A DNA stretch of 64,000 nt from Pontiellaceae bacterium B12227 (GCA_029432775.1 JAROAZ010000025.1:40053-104052), one strand, 5' to 3'. Shown: positions 25,426 through 35,504, counted from the stretch's first letter. The notes: generated from the letters alone by a model not told the origin. Translations and numbers: made by a program.

Positions 25426-28400
25426 ATGCGATTGAAACAATGTGCGGCATTCTGTTTAGGGCTTGTGGCCTGTGCGGTCAACGCCGTGATGGTTCCGGGG
25501 CAAACCATTGGTATTGACTTTGGCGGCACCGCGCCGTCCGGTACGTACAGCTTCAACCAAATGGGGCCGTATGGTGGAAATAATACGACGCTGGGAGTTC
25601 CTGCCGACGCAGTTCTCACAACGGCTTCCCTGGTCGATATTACGGGCGTGGCCGTGGCAGACGTTGGATTCTCTGTTGCGAATGCCGATCAGATTGCATG
25701 GGATATTACGGGGGGTGTAATTGGGGACGGCGGTTTTCTTGCCGATTCCTCTGTATATGCCGACGGCCTTATCTGTAACGATGCGTCCGGCAGGGCTACG
25801 GTTGCGGGCGTGGACTTTATGTATTTCACCTTTACCGGTTTGAACGACAGCCTCACCTACAACCTGTCTGCAGGCTGGGATAACGGCAACGCCAACTTCG
25901 ATGCAACCTGGTCGGCAGATGGGCAATCCGTTACAACAGATGTTAACGGTTCCGGCGGAGGGTACGCGAGCCTGACCAATCTCACGACTGACGGTTCCGG
26001 AAATCTGGTTGTTTCATTAACAGGTGATGGCAGTACCGCTCATATGACCGTTTCTGCGATGACGCTGACCGCGGACGGCGCTGCGGTGACCATTTTGGCG
26101 GTGGGCGATGGCGTTGGCTATGATGCAACTCCGGCGCAGTCTCAGGGCTGGCGCTCCACATCGGTGGATAAAGGCACGCTGGACGACGGCGACCAGGCCT
26201 TCGGAACCGATGGCTCGTGGTTTGTCTGCAATGGAACGGCCGCCACCCCGACTGACCTTACGCCGGCATGGGTGACTTCGGTCACGAAACTGGGCGGCTT
26301 CACCTCCGGGATGTTCGATGCTTATACCGATTTTGATAATCCGACCCTGCCTATTGCTGCGACGGTCTCGGACTGGACCTCTTCGGCTTTTACAACGACA
26401 TTGGCGGACGGGTGGCAGGATGTACTTTCTTTTGATATTACGACCGATGCTCCAAATATATTCCGGGTCGGTGTTATGGGGGGCAATGAAGGGAATGCGG
26501 ACGGGCGCTGGGATCCTCTTGGATTGCGGATCTCATTTGAAAGCGGCACTCCCGTTGAATATACCAGCCTGCCTGCGACTGATTTGGGAATGGTCTTCTT
26601 CGATGTAGAAGTAACGGTGCCTTCCAGCGGGACTGTTTTAATCCAGACGATGCGGCGTACCGATAAAGGTGGAGGAGTTGTCGGTCTGACGTTTGATATG
26701 ATTGAGGATCTCCTTCCGCACATCGATAACGACAGCGGTGTATCCAACCTGCTTGGAAATGCCGCGACACTGACCGGTACGCTGACCAGTACGGGTGGCG
26801 CGCCGACGCAGGTATGGGCCTGTTGGGGCGAAAGCGACGGCGGAACCAACAACATTGGAGATTGGGCGCAGAGCATCGATCTCGGCCTGCCGGATCCCGG
26901 CGGTTTTTCTGTACAGGTCACCAACCTGACGACGGATACTGCATACGGTTACCGCTGTGCTGCCTCAAACCAATACGGCATGACCTGGTCGGAACTGGAA
27001 AGTTTTACGCCGTCTTATCCGGTGCTGACGGTCGATCCGGTTCAGATTGCGGAAGGCAATTCCGGAACCACCTTGGCCCTCTTCACCGTGCGCCTGTCCC
27101 GTACCTATCCGGCGGCGGTCAATTTTACCTTTTCCACGGTCGACGGGCTGGCCGGTTCGGCGGATTACGATGCCCAAAGCGGAGCACTTGCCTTCCTGCC
27201 GGGTGAAACCGAAAAGCAGATTGCCATCACCATATGGGGCGATGCGGTCGACGAAGGCGACGAAGATTTCTACCTCAACATTGATTCGGCGGACGGTGCT
27301 GTTATAGCAAACGGCTCCGTTCGGGGTGTGATCTTTTCCGATGATCGGAACAACTATCTGTCCCCGTCCGAGCTCGTGGCCGATGCCGGCAACGGTTTGC
27401 TCTATGTGGCCGAATCCACTGCAGGCCGTATCGGGATTGTCGATCTTGAGCAGCAGACTCGGCTGGGTTCGATTGACCTTCCGCAGGATCCATCCGGGCT
27501 GGCGCTCTCTGCGGATGGCAGTACGCTCTACGTTACCGCCGGGGGATCGGTCGGCGAGGTCTATGTGGTCGACACCGCTTCCAAGTTGGTAACGCAAACC
27601 ATACCGGTGGGCCATACACCGCTTGCGCCGGTGCTGGCATCCGGTAACCGGCTGTATGTCTGCGAGCGGTTCTTTAACACCGTTGCCGTGGTCGATCTCG
27701 GCACGGGGACTAATACGGATCGCATTGCCGTGCTGCGCGAACCGCACGGTGCGGTGCTGACGCCCGACGGCACCAAACTGCTGGTCGGTAACCTGTTGCC
27801 GCACCAGCCCTCGATCGAGACCGGCATTGCGGCTTCTGTCAGCGTCATCGACACGGCGACCGGTCTGGTCACGACCAATATCCTGCTTCCGCCGGGATCG
27901 CACAGTCTGCGGGACCTCGCGGTTTCGCCGGACGGCAGTTATGCCGTTGTGGCCCATGCCCTCGGTCGCTACCGCGTTCCGGCCAACCAGATTTTCCGCG
28001 GCTGGGTTAATACGTCGGCCTTGAGCCTTATTGATCTCTCTTCCGACACGCTCTACAACACGGTCGACATCGATGATCTCGACGAGGGCGCGGCCAACCC
28101 GTGGGGCATCGGCTTCTCGGACGATGCTGCCACACTCTGCATCGCGCATGCGGGGACGCATGAGCTGAGCGCCATCGACTGGCCCGCTCTATTGACCAAG
28201 CTGTCGTCCGCAACCAAAAACGTATGCGATGACCTAAGCTATCTGGCCGGCCTGCGACGCCGACTTCCAATGCCTGGAAACGGGCCGCGTGATCTGGCGA
28301 TGGTCGGATCGAAGGTCTACACCGCAAACTATTTCAGCGATTCCGTTTCCGTGGCGGATCTGACCGAGGGGCAGGAGTATGCTGCCGAAGAGATTGCCAT

Positions 28401-29055
28401 CGGCTGGGTAATGCCCCAGTCGGATGTCCGGTTTGGAAAACAGCTGTTCCACGACGCCACGCTTTCGGCCCAGCAATGGCAGAGCTGTACCAGCTGTCAT
28501 CCCGACGGTCGCATCGACGGACTGAACTGGGATCTGCTGAACGACGGCTTCGGTAATTCAAAAAATGTTAAAAGCCTGCTGCAGGCGCACTACACCGCAC
28601 CCACCACCTGGACGGGTGTGCGGCCCAATGCCGAGACTTCGGTTCGGGCCGGCATCATGTTCAGCCATATGATCAATTGGAAAAATGATGAAGATCTCTA
28701 CCTCGACGCGTTCCTTAAGGCGGAACAACCGGTGCCGAGCCCGTATCTGGTGGACGGCGAATTGAGCGCCGCAGCGGTTCGCGGTCAGACGATCTTCAAT
28801 GCCCGGTGTACCGGCTGCCACAGCGGCACCTACTTAACCGACCAGTCGCTGCACGATGTCGGAACCGGAACGGCCATTGATGCCGGCCCGTTTGATACAC
28901 CGAGCCTGATCGAAGTGTGGCGAACCGCCCCCTATCTCCATGACGGACGCGCGCAAACCATTGACGATGTGGTTGAGGTTTTCTCCCATGGCAGTACATC
29001 GGGATTGTCCGAAACGGAGATCGACGATCTCGTGGAATATGTGAAGTCGCTTTAG
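25426..29055 (+). CDS. Secreted YncE-type propeller/MauG-like diheme cytochrome fusion
   Basis: 1209 residues. Order: signal peptide (to about VNA), an IDFG module (TIGIDFGGTAPSG), a second beta domain (about 220-420), an FN3-like region, a Calx-beta-like domain (about 525-640, ending SVRGVIFSDD), a YncE/40-residue-repeat beta-propeller (about 645-960, repeats such as VVDTASKLVTQTIPVG), then a cytochrome c peroxidase/MauG-like domain. That domain has two heme motifs, CTSCH (Cys1021) and CTGCH (Cys1128), plus the family signature TAPYLHDGRA. Known relatives reduce peroxide or oxidise substrate proteins; the role here is unknown. The next gene is also a secreted multiheme protein, suggesting a redox pair at the cell surface. 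The first IDFG module links it to the local surface-protein family. Confidence 0.87.
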   Translation: MRLKQCAAFCLGLVACAVNAVMVPGQTIGIDFGGTAPSGTYSFNQMGPYGGNNTTLGVPADAVLTTASLVDITGVAVADVGFSVANADQIAWDITGGVIGDGGFLADSSVYADGLICNDASGRATVAGVDFMYFTFTGLNDSLTYNLSAGWDNGNANFDATWSADGQSVTTDVNGSGGGYASLTNLTTDGSGNLVVSLTGDGSTAHMTVSAMTLTADGAAVTILAVGDGVGYDATPAQSQGWRSTSVDKGTLDDGDQAFGTDGSWFVCNGTAATPTDLTPAWVTSVTKLGGFTSGMFDAYTDFDNPTLPIAATVSDWTSSAFTTTLADGWQDVLSFDITTDAPNIFRVGVMGGNEGNADGRWDPLGLRISFESGTPVEYTSLPATDLGMVFFDVEVTVPSSGTVLIQTMRRTDKGGGVVGLTFDMIEDLLPHIDNDSGVSNLLGNAATLTGTLTSTGGAPTQVWACWGESDGGTNNIGDWAQSIDLGLPDPGGFSVQVTNLTTDTAYGYRCAASNQYGMTWSELESFTPSYPVLTVDPVQIAEGNSGTTLALFTVRLSRTYPAAVNFTFSTVDGLAGSADYDAQSGALAFLPGETEKQIAITIWGDAVDEGDEDFYLNIDSADGAVIANGSVRGVIFSDDRNNYLSPSELVADAGNGLLYVAESTAGRIGIVDLEQQTRLGSIDLPQDPSGLALSADGSTLYVTAGGSVGEVYVVDTASKLVTQTIPVGHTPLAPVLASGNRLYVCERFFNTVAVVDLGTGTNTDRIAVLREPHGAVLTPDGTKLLVGNLLPHQPSIETGIAASVSVIDTATGLVTTNILLPPGSHSLRDLAVSPDGSYAVVAHALGRYRVPANQIFRGWVNTSALSLIDLSSDTLYNTVDIDDLDEGAANPWGIGFSDDAATLCIAHAGTHELSAIDWPALLTKLSSATKNVCDDLSYLAGLRRRLPMPGNGPRDLAMVGSKVYTANYFSDSVSVADLTEGQEYAAEEIAIGWVMPQSDVRFGKQLFHDATLSAQQWQSCTSCHPDGRIDGLNWDLLNDGFGNSKNVKSLLQAHYTAPTTWTGVRPNAETSVRAGIMFSHMINWKNDEDLYLDAFLKAEQPVPSPYLVDGELSAAAVRGQTIFNARCTGCHSGTYLTDQSLHDVGTGTAIDAGPFDTPSLIEVWRTAPYLHDGRAQTIDDVVEVFSHGSTSGLSETEIDDLVEYVKSL
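28265..28280. repeat. Near-copy of TTCC..TTGGAA palindrome
   Basis: TTCCAATGCCTGGAAA, one base off the consensus (CTGGAA for TTGGAA), encoding part of RRLPMPGN in the propeller/cytochrome gene. Confidence 0.5.
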
Positions 29056-29092
29056 TAACACCAGCCACTTGCCCTTTAGAGGAATGTTTAGA

Positions 29093-32000
29093 ATGAAAAA
29101 ACTACTTTGTTTAATGATGCTGTTCAGCACCCTGGCGGCGCAGGCGCTGGAATCGGCCTTTGTCGTCGGCGATGACGGTCTTGATAAGGTCATGGTCTTT
29201 AACCGCTATCAGGAGCTGGTCTGGGAATATCCTGCCGTCGATCCGTATTCCGTGCAGGTGCTGGATAACGGCAATCTCCTGCTGACGAGCAGCCGCAATC
29301 TGCTGGTTGAGGTGAATCAGGCCAAGGAGACCGTCTGGTCGTTTGCCAGCGAAAATGAAATATTCGGCGCGGTTCGCGACGGCGATGTGACCATCGTGGG
29401 TGATTGCACGGCGAATGAAATTCTTTTCGTGGGATCCGACGGCACGATTGAAAGCCGTTTCACGGCGGTTTCAACGACCACGGGACACAGCACCATGCGG
29501 AACATCTCGCTCTCTTCGGAAGACACGCTTCTTGTGGCGCAAAGTGGTGACCATACGGTTCGCGAATATTCCCGAAGCGGTGCGCTGCTGGCGGAGTTTG
29601 CCGTGCGCTCATTTGCTTATCGCGGCGTGCGCCTCGACAACGGCCATACGCTGGTCGGACATGAGGAGGGGATCACGGAATTCGATGCGGCGGGTGCTGA
29701 GATTTGGGATATTGCTTCGGCCGATATTCCCGATGCAGGCCTGTCGTTTGGAACCGCAGCCTATCGGCTGGACGATGGCAATACAATGATGTGTAACTGG
29801 TTCGGGCATGGCGGAACAGGCGAGCCGCTGTTTGAACTCGATTCGGAAGCCAACGTGGTCTGGACGATGGAAGACGGCGTGCTCGACAGCCCGCTGGCAT
29901 TCATTCCGGTGAGTGATGCGTGGGCTGCAAGCTACTCCGAAGAGCAGGTTGATCCGGTGGCGGCCGGCGGTCTGAATGACCCGATCCTGTTTATTGCGCG
30001 AAAGCAGTATGATCGGGACCATCATAACACCGCCACATTTTTCCCCTCTTGCGACTATGAGTATAATACCGGGGATTACCGACCGGGCGCTGCGCTCAGA
30101 ATTTTTGATCCCGAAACCGGAACGGTCACCACCCTGCTGGAGACTTCCGTGGGGCATATCCGCGATCCCGACGTCCACTTCAGCGGCGATAAGATTGTTT
30201 TTTCCATGCGTCAGGATACAGACGACAGCTACCACATCTATGAAATCAACAGCGACGGCTCCGGACTGAAACAGCTGACCTTCATCGTTGACGCGGACGA
30301 TCTGGATCCAATCTATATGCCGGATGGAGACATTGTGTTTACCTCGACGCGCGAAATTAAATATATCGGATGCAACCGCCATATCTCGGCCAACCTTCAT
30401 AAGATGGAAGCCGACGGCGCGAACATTCAGCAGATTGCGCGCAGCACCCTGTTTGAAGACCATCCGAGCCTGATGCCCGACGGGCGCATCATGTATTCGC
30501 GTTGGGAATATGTGGACCGCAACTTCGGCGATGCGCAGGGACTCTGGACCTGCGAGCCCGACGGCACCGGCCACGCGATTTACTACGGGAATAATACGAC
30601 CAGTCCCGGCGGCGTGCTCGATGGGCAGGTCATTCCCGGAACACCGTACACCATCTGCACCTTCAGCTCCTGTCACGATGTGCCGTGGGGGGCGATTGCC
30701 ATGATCGACCGCCGTAAGGGGGTTGATGGCGCGGATCCCGTGGTGCGCACCTGGCCGGAAGGGCTGGAGAGCTGGGTGAAAACCGCCGGTCAGGATTTTG
30801 ACCGGTTTAAAAATACTTCGATCCGGCACGAGGATCCCTGGCCGCTGGTTGATCCCGACACCGGTGTGGGCGGACAGTATTTCCTGTGTTCGCGCGAAAT
30901 AACCGCCGGCAGTTCGCACATGGGACTGTATCTGCTCAATACCGAAGGGGATTCTGAACTGCTCTACAGTGAAGGCAGCGGAACCTGGGGTTGCTACGAT
31001 CCGATGCCGCTCGCCCCGCGCACGATGCCGCACGATGTGACCATTCACCGCAAGAACAACGGAGTGGATGGCCGTTTCTACATTCAGGATGTCTATGAAG
31101 GAACGCACATGGAAGGCGTTGCACACGGAGACGTGAAATATGTTCGCGTGATTGAAGCACCCAATAAAACCGATTTTGTGCCGTCGGCACAGTGGGGCGC
31201 ACAGGGCCGTACATCGCCCGGTATGAACTGGCACAATTTCCAGAACAAAAAGATTCTGGGCACGGTTCCGGTGGAAGAAGACGGCTCAGCCCATTTTAAC
31301 GCGCCGTCGAGCACGTTCCTCTATTTCCAATTATTGGATGAAAACAAGATGATGCTCCAGTCGATGCGTACGGGAACGATCATCCAGCCCAACGAAACCC
31401 AGGGCTGCATTGGCTGCCACGACGACCGTGCACTGGCACCGGCGGCTTATGGAACCAACTCGCTGCCGCTGGCCACCCTGCGTGCGCCGAGCCAGCTCGA
31501 CGGCTGGTATGGCGAGGCGCGCAATTTTAATTATCTGACCGAAGTACAGCCTGTCTTTGATAACCACTGTATGCCATGCCACGATTTTGACGGATCGGCA
31601 TCCGGCACACTGGTGCTGGCCGGTGATAAAACGCTCTTTTTCAATGCCTCCTACATGGAGTTGTGGAAAAAGGGATATACAGGAGCCATTGGGGCCGGGC
31701 CGGCGGAGATTCAGCAGGCCAAAAGCTGGGGATCGCATGCCAGCCCGTTAATGACCAAAATCCTGTCTGGACATAACAGCAGTGGGATGACAACCGAGGA
31801 TATCGATCGAATCGCCACCTGGCTCGACATGAACGCGCCGTACTATCCGCACTTCAGCTCGAACTATCCCGACAACCTCGCTGGGCGAGCGCCGCTGAAT
31901 ACGACGCAGCTTACCCGCCTTAAAACGCTCACGGGTGTAAACTTTCTGGCAACGACCTTCTATAAAAACGGAACCAACCCGGGACCGAAGGTTTGTTTTG

Positions 32001-32941
32001 ACCGCCCGGAAAAAAGTCCCTGTCTGGATGCCATGACGGTCGGATCGGCTGATTACAACGAGGCCGTGGCCATCATCCAGGCCGGACAGGATGCGCTCAC
32101 CGCCCTGCCGCGCGCGGATATGGAAAACTTTTACAAAGTGACGGCTCTCGATCTTTGGCACGAGGCCACCTGGACGGACCGCCGTAATTTTGAGGCATTG
32201 AGTCAGGCTGCGATTGCCGAGGGACTCAAAGTTTATGACACCCAGCCGCTGATGCTGGCGGCCAATAGAGGCGTCGACGGTATTGACGGCGTGTCCGCTC
32301 TTGTACAGGGCGAAGTAATCTACACGGTTTCCAACACGGTGGTGGACGTTACCGTCTGCTGGGGTTCGTATGATGGCGGCGATGTGATCGAAGACTGGCA
32401 GTACAGCACCGATCTTCCATCGCAATCTGAAGGCGATTTTTCGGTCACATTGACCGGTCTGGTTCCAGGGGCGGAGCTCTATTTCCGCGTCTTTGTTTCC
32501 AATGGCGACGGCACGGTTGCGGCCTATGAAAGCACCGTGTTTGATACGCGTTCGCTGATCGATCAGGATAGCGACGGTATGGCCGACGACTGGGAATTGG
32601 CCCACTTCGGTTCGAGCACATCGGTTCTCGCCGGCGACGACTGGGATGGCGATGGCATGTGCAACGAGGATGAGTACTGGGCGGGCACCAACCCGACCAA
32701 TGCCGCCTCCTGTCTCGTTATCGAGGATATGAGTATAACCGGCACGGATCTGTCGATTGCCTGGCAGAGTGCCGAAAATGCTGAATATACGTTGGAATAT
32801 TCAACCAACCTGGCGGTTAACGCCTGGATTCCACTGGTGGTCGATCGTGCCGCAACGTTGCCGCAGAACATCTATTCCACCAATGCGCCGGCCGCTGAAG
32901 TCCGCTACTACCGTGTCCGCGGCCGCCGCACCGACCGATAG
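29093..32941 (+). CDS. Secreted HzsA-type multiheme protein
   Basis: About 1282 residues from ATG 29093 (AGAGGA nine bases upstream). A signal peptide ends AAQALE. The N-terminal 300 residues look like a beta-propeller. A domain typical of hydrazine synthase alpha middle-domain proteins follows, with the signature VPVEEDGSAHFNAPSS and MRTGT..QPNETQGCIGCHDDR. Heme motifs are CIGCH (Cys772) and CMPCH (Cys826); CTFSSCH (Cys522) is a possible C-x4-CH site. A fibronectin-like domain, an Asp-rich calcium-type repeat (DQDSDGMADDWE) and a C-terminal ETNAN-type domain (YTLEYSTNLAVNAW to YYRVRG) complete it. Homologues are common in non-anammox PVC bacteria, so hydrazine synthesis should not be assumed. 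It follows the cytochrome gene by 37 bases. Substrate and partner are unknown. Confidence 0.85.
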   Translation: MKKLLCLMMLFSTLAAQALESAFVVGDDGLDKVMVFNRYQELVWEYPAVDPYSVQVLDNGNLLLTSSRNLLVEVNQAKETVWSFASENEIFGAVRDGDVTIVGDCTANEILFVGSDGTIESRFTAVSTTTGHSTMRNISLSSEDTLLVAQSGDHTVREYSRSGALLAEFAVRSFAYRGVRLDNGHTLVGHEEGITEFDAAGAEIWDIASADIPDAGLSFGTAAYRLDDGNTMMCNWFGHGGTGEPLFELDSEANVVWTMEDGVLDSPLAFIPVSDAWAASYSEEQVDPVAAGGLNDPILFIARKQYDRDHHNTATFFPSCDYEYNTGDYRPGAALRIFDPETGTVTTLLETSVGHIRDPDVHFSGDKIVFSMRQDTDDSYHIYEINSDGSGLKQLTFIVDADDLDPIYMPDGDIVFTSTREIKYIGCNRHISANLHKMEADGANIQQIARSTLFEDHPSLMPDGRIMYSRWEYVDRNFGDAQGLWTCEPDGTGHAIYYGNNTTSPGGVLDGQVIPGTPYTICTFSSCHDVPWGAIAMIDRRKGVDGADPVVRTWPEGLESWVKTAGQDFDRFKNTSIRHEDPWPLVDPDTGVGGQYFLCSREITAGSSHMGLYLLNTEGDSELLYSEGSGTWGCYDPMPLAPRTMPHDVTIHRKNNGVDGRFYIQDVYEGTHMEGVAHGDVKYVRVIEAPNKTDFVPSAQWGAQGRTSPGMNWHNFQNKKILGTVPVEEDGSAHFNAPSSTFLYFQLLDENKMMLQSMRTGTIIQPNETQGCIGCHDDRALAPAAYGTNSLPLATLRAPSQLDGWYGEARNFNYLTEVQPVFDNHCMPCHDFDGSASGTLVLAGDKTLFFNASYMELWKKGYTGAIGAGPAEIQQAKSWGSHASPLMTKILSGHNSSGMTTEDIDRIATWLDMNAPYYPHFSSNYPDNLAGRAPLNTTQLTRLKTLTGVNFLATTFYKNGTNPGPKVCFDRPEKSPCLDAMTVGSADYNEAVAIIQAGQDALTALPRADMENFYKVTALDLWHEATWTDRRNFEALSQAAIAEGLKVYDTQPLMLAANRGVDGIDGVSALVQGEVIYTVSNTVVDVTVCWGSYDGGDVIEDWQYSTDLPSQSEGDFSVTLTGLVPGAELYFRVFVSNGDGTVAAYESTVFDTRSLIDQDSDGMADDWELAHFGSSTSVLAGDDWDGDGMCNEDEYWAGTNPTNAASCLVIEDMSITGTDLSIAWQSAENAEYTLEYSTNLAVNAWIPLVVDRAATLPQNIYSTNAPAAEVRYYRVRGRRTDR

Positions 32942-32950
32942 GAATGTAGA

Positions 32951-33010
32951 ACGCTGCTCTGCGCCGTTTTTCGCGCACAAGGAATACACGGCGCAGAGCA
33001 CCATGTTACG
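32951..33010. repeat. Dispersed GGCGCAGAG inverted element, copy 2
   Basis: GCTCTGCGCCG and CGGCGCAGAGC form an 11-bp inverted pair around a loop of about 20 bases, then CCATGTTACG (CCGTGCTACG in copy 1). Confidence 0.75.
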
Positions 33011-33141
33011 GAGGCGGGAGCTAAAAAATACGTCAAGAATACTCTTTTCAGGCGATAGGCAAAGATTGCCTGGAGTGGCACATTTATATCCTGATATTCG
33101 TGAAAGGTTTGTGCTCGAATACCGACGAGGTGGGTTGCTGT

Positions 33142-33165
33142 GTGGCGCGATCGCGCCACATGACA
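33142..33165 (+). promoter_or_regulatory. GTGGCG palindrome + ATGACA, copy 2 (perfect)
   Basis: GTGGCGCGATCGCGCCAC is a perfect 18-base palindrome followed by ATGACA, 92 bases before the start at 33257. A symmetrical site of this size suits a dimeric DNA-binding protein. Confidence 0.75.
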
Positions 33166-33256
33166 TAATTTCAGAATATGGCAGCATGATTTATATGTGT
33201 GGGAAAGGCGTATGCTTTCCCGGTTGTGTGAAGCTGAGCAAATCAGGAGGTTGAAG

Positions 33257-35494
33257 ATGAAAAGAGTAGGATTGGCAATATCGATGGGGCTGGGGCTTGC
33301 GTGCGCGGCTCATGCGGGGATTTCGCTCTATGGCGATGGTGATGGCTACGATAGCAACAACAAAGACTGGATGTCCGAAACTACCGTCGATATTGACGGC
33401 AATGGTCTCGGTACGGATGGATACATTTTTTTCGGCAACTTCGCTTCTCCTCCTCCTGGCAATAATACGGAGTGGACTGGAGGAGGCGAGATCTCTGCCA
33501 TTCAGTCCACGTTGGTTACCGACGTATATCCCAGCTATATTTCAACGGCCACCATGGGTGCCAATTGCAACAACAAAATTGGTAGATATGCCCACTACGA
33601 AGCAATCGACGATCCGCTCATTGGTGATGGAACCGACGGCATTTGTGGTAACATCATAATCACGCAGAACACCCCTGGCGAGGCGCTTGATTTCACTGTT
33701 GCCGGTATCGTCGCAGGGACGACCATTCGTCTTGGTGTTGTTACGGTCTTGAATGACGGCCCCCCTAATGAACGCTGGGAGATACCTACCATCAGTTTGA
33801 CCGATGGCATCGACTCCGTGTCCGTAACGAATTTGCCGAATCTGTCGAACAGTACCAACACGGTTGGCCCGGGTTGGGTGTTTTTTGATATCGACAGCAA
33901 TGGCGATTACACGCTCTTGCTTCCTCCTGATGCCGCCGGAACTGATCCTGATCATACCGGATTGGGCGGTGTGACGTTTGACTCTCTTTATGTGCCGGTC
34001 GATGGCTCGAGTCTTGTGCTGGATCCAACATCGCTCTCGCTGGATCTGGTTGCCCCCGACTCTAGCACCAACGGCACCATCACGGCTTCACACGTAGCCG
34101 GGACAAGCTCGTCAGGCGATATTATAATCGTTTCCGCTCTGGCGGATGCCGGGTTCACGGCTGTTGTGACCAACAGCATCGGTCTGGGTAACCCGAATGA
34201 AGATATTACGGTTTCCTTTGATAACTCCGGTATCGGCCTTGAAAACGGGGATTCCACGAATTCCACGCTGGTCGTTACCTGGACCGAGGATGGGTCCGGT
34301 ATAACCAACACCTCGCAAGCGGCGTTGGATGTTACCTATATCAATGTTCCCAGCAGCCTTTCTCTGCCGGCTTCGCTTTCGCTGACCCTGACTGCCGGCG
34401 ATGCCAGCACCAACGGCATGGTTGCCGCCTCGTTTGTTGAGGGAACGCTTGCGATGGATGTTGAAGTGGTTTCGGCTGTAGCAACCAATGGGTTCAGCGC
34501 AGATCCGACCGGCTTTACGCTGGGCACGGGCAATGCCGCAACAAACATCACGGTCACCTTCACCGATCCCGGTGGGCTGGAACATACCGATGTTGTGAAT
34601 TCCACCCTGACGGTCACCTGGACTGAAGCAGGATCCGGCGTAACCAACACTTCGGAAGTGGCGTTGGATGTCACCTATGATAATTCTGCGCAGCTTACTG
34701 CGCTGTGGACGATCGGAGTCGACTTCGGAGGAACTGCACCGGCAGATCCAGGCAACACCTGGAATCAACTTTCCGTTGGCGGCAATGAAACGACTCCGGG
34801 AATAACGAATACGGAGGTTGTGGTTCTTTCATCACCCGTTGATACCTTGAATAACCCGGTATCCGGCGTGGAATTCTCCGTATCGAACGCTACGGGCCAG
34901 ATTGCGTGGGATTTCACAGGAGGGCTCGCCGGCGGCAACCCGGCTGAGACCATTATCACGAATGACACCGTATATGGCGATGGGCTCATTTCCAATGACA
35001 AGAGCGGGAGGGAGGTAGTCGCGAACTCCGACTTCTTTGTCTTCACGTTCACGGGGTTGGATGACAGCCTGAAATACGACCTGGTTGGCGGATGGGACCA
35101 TAATAACGGTAACTTTAATACCGTCTGGAAGGCAGACGGGCAAAGCGTTACGATGTATCCGGAATATAAATCATACAAAACGCTTGAGTGGCTCAGCACC
35201 GACGGCAACGGCAATCTGGAAATCATTGTAACAGGTCAGGGAGGGGCAGCGCATATTGCGGTATCTGCTTTGACGCTGACTGCGATTTCAGTTGCACCGA
35301 CAGAAATCGGTGATGTCTCCATGGAGATGATTCCGGGCAACATGGTTCTGTCCTGGGACGACGGTGGCACCTACAGCGTGGAAACCAATGCGAACCTCCT
35401 GTATGGAAGCTGGGGCACATTGCAGTCGGGCACATCGCCGATTACCAATGCCATCGGCAGCGAATCCCAACTGTTCTACCGGTTGCGCTACTAA
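33257..35494 (+). CDS. Large secreted Ig-repeat surface protein
   Basis: 745 residues from ATG 33257, six bases after a strong AGGAGG; the frame extends to 33197 without a leader. Signal peptide (LACAAHA), a unique N-terminal beta domain (about 21-255), two Ig-like repeats (SLVLDPTSLSLDLVAPD.. and SLSLPASLSLTLTAGD..), an IDFG module (about 475-675, WTIGVDFGGTAPADPG), and a C-terminal domain (EIGDVSMEMIPGNMVLSWDDGGTYSVETNANL to FYRLRY). The module order is the reverse of 9065, where the IDFG module comes first. No catalytic site was seen. It pairs with the PEP-CTERM gene 137 bases downstream, which carries the same module type. Likely a surface or matrix protein. Confidence 0.85.
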   Translation: MKRVGLAISMGLGLACAAHAGISLYGDGDGYDSNNKDWMSETTVDIDGNGLGTDGYIFFGNFASPPPGNNTEWTGGGEISAIQSTLVTDVYPSYISTATMGANCNNKIGRYAHYEAIDDPLIGDGTDGICGNIIITQNTPGEALDFTVAGIVAGTTIRLGVVTVLNDGPPNERWEIPTISLTDGIDSVSVTNLPNLSNSTNTVGPGWVFFDIDSNGDYTLLLPPDAAGTDPDHTGLGGVTFDSLYVPVDGSSLVLDPTSLSLDLVAPDSSTNGTITASHVAGTSSSGDIIIVSALADAGFTAVVTNSIGLGNPNEDITVSFDNSGIGLENGDSTNSTLVVTWTEDGSGITNTSQAALDVTYINVPSSLSLPASLSLTLTAGDASTNGMVAASFVEGTLAMDVEVVSAVATNGFSADPTGFTLGTGNAATNITVTFTDPGGLEHTDVVNSTLTVTWTEAGSGVTNTSEVALDVTYDNSAQLTALWTIGVDFGGTAPADPGNTWNQLSVGGNETTPGITNTEVVVLSSPVDTLNNPVSGVEFSVSNATGQIAWDFTGGLAGGNPAETIITNDTVYGDGLISNDKSGREVVANSDFFVFTFTGLDDSLKYDLVGGWDHNNGNFNTVWKADGQSVTMYPEYKSYKTLEWLSTDGNGNLEIIVTGQGGAAHIAVSALTLTAISVAPTEIGDVSMEMIPGNMVLSWDDGGTYSVETNANLLYGSWGTLQSGTSPITNAIGSESQLFYRLRY

Positions 35495-35504
35495 ATATTG
35501 CAGA

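Larger units (their letters stand above)
32942..33256 (+). promoter_or_regulatory. Repeat-rich regulatory region
   Basis: 315 bases with no credible gene. In order: an inverted GGCGCAGAG element (32951-33010), a diverged AATACTCTTTTCAGGCGATA element (33038-33060), CTGGAGTGGCACATTTATAT near 33069, the perfect palindrome plus ATGACA (33142-33165), ATTTATATGTGTGG near 33188, and an AGGAGG Shine-Dalgarno for ATG 33257. Confidence 0.55.

Noticed and set aside
25085..25435. Open frame of 116 codons between the terminator and the 25426 gene
   Set aside because: It is made of the terminator, palindromes and upstream elements, and its translation has no protein-like features.
29609..31234. Long minus-strand open frame opposite the HzsA-type gene
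   Set aside because: It has no family motif, signal peptide or start context; the plus strand carries clear heme motifs and domain signatures. Other long antisense frames (for example 20757-21944, 26965-28161 and 38116-39426) were dropped for the same reason.
29093..32941. True hydrazine synthase (anammox)
   Set aside because: Only an HzsA-type domain is present, without beta/gamma subunits; such domains are widespread in non-anammox PVC bacteria.
33067..33095. Sigma-54 promoter (TGGCAC) as in some PEP-CTERM regulons
   Set aside because: TGGCAC is present in GAGTGGCACATTTATAT, but the -12 TTGC part is missing and the other copies of the region do not keep it.
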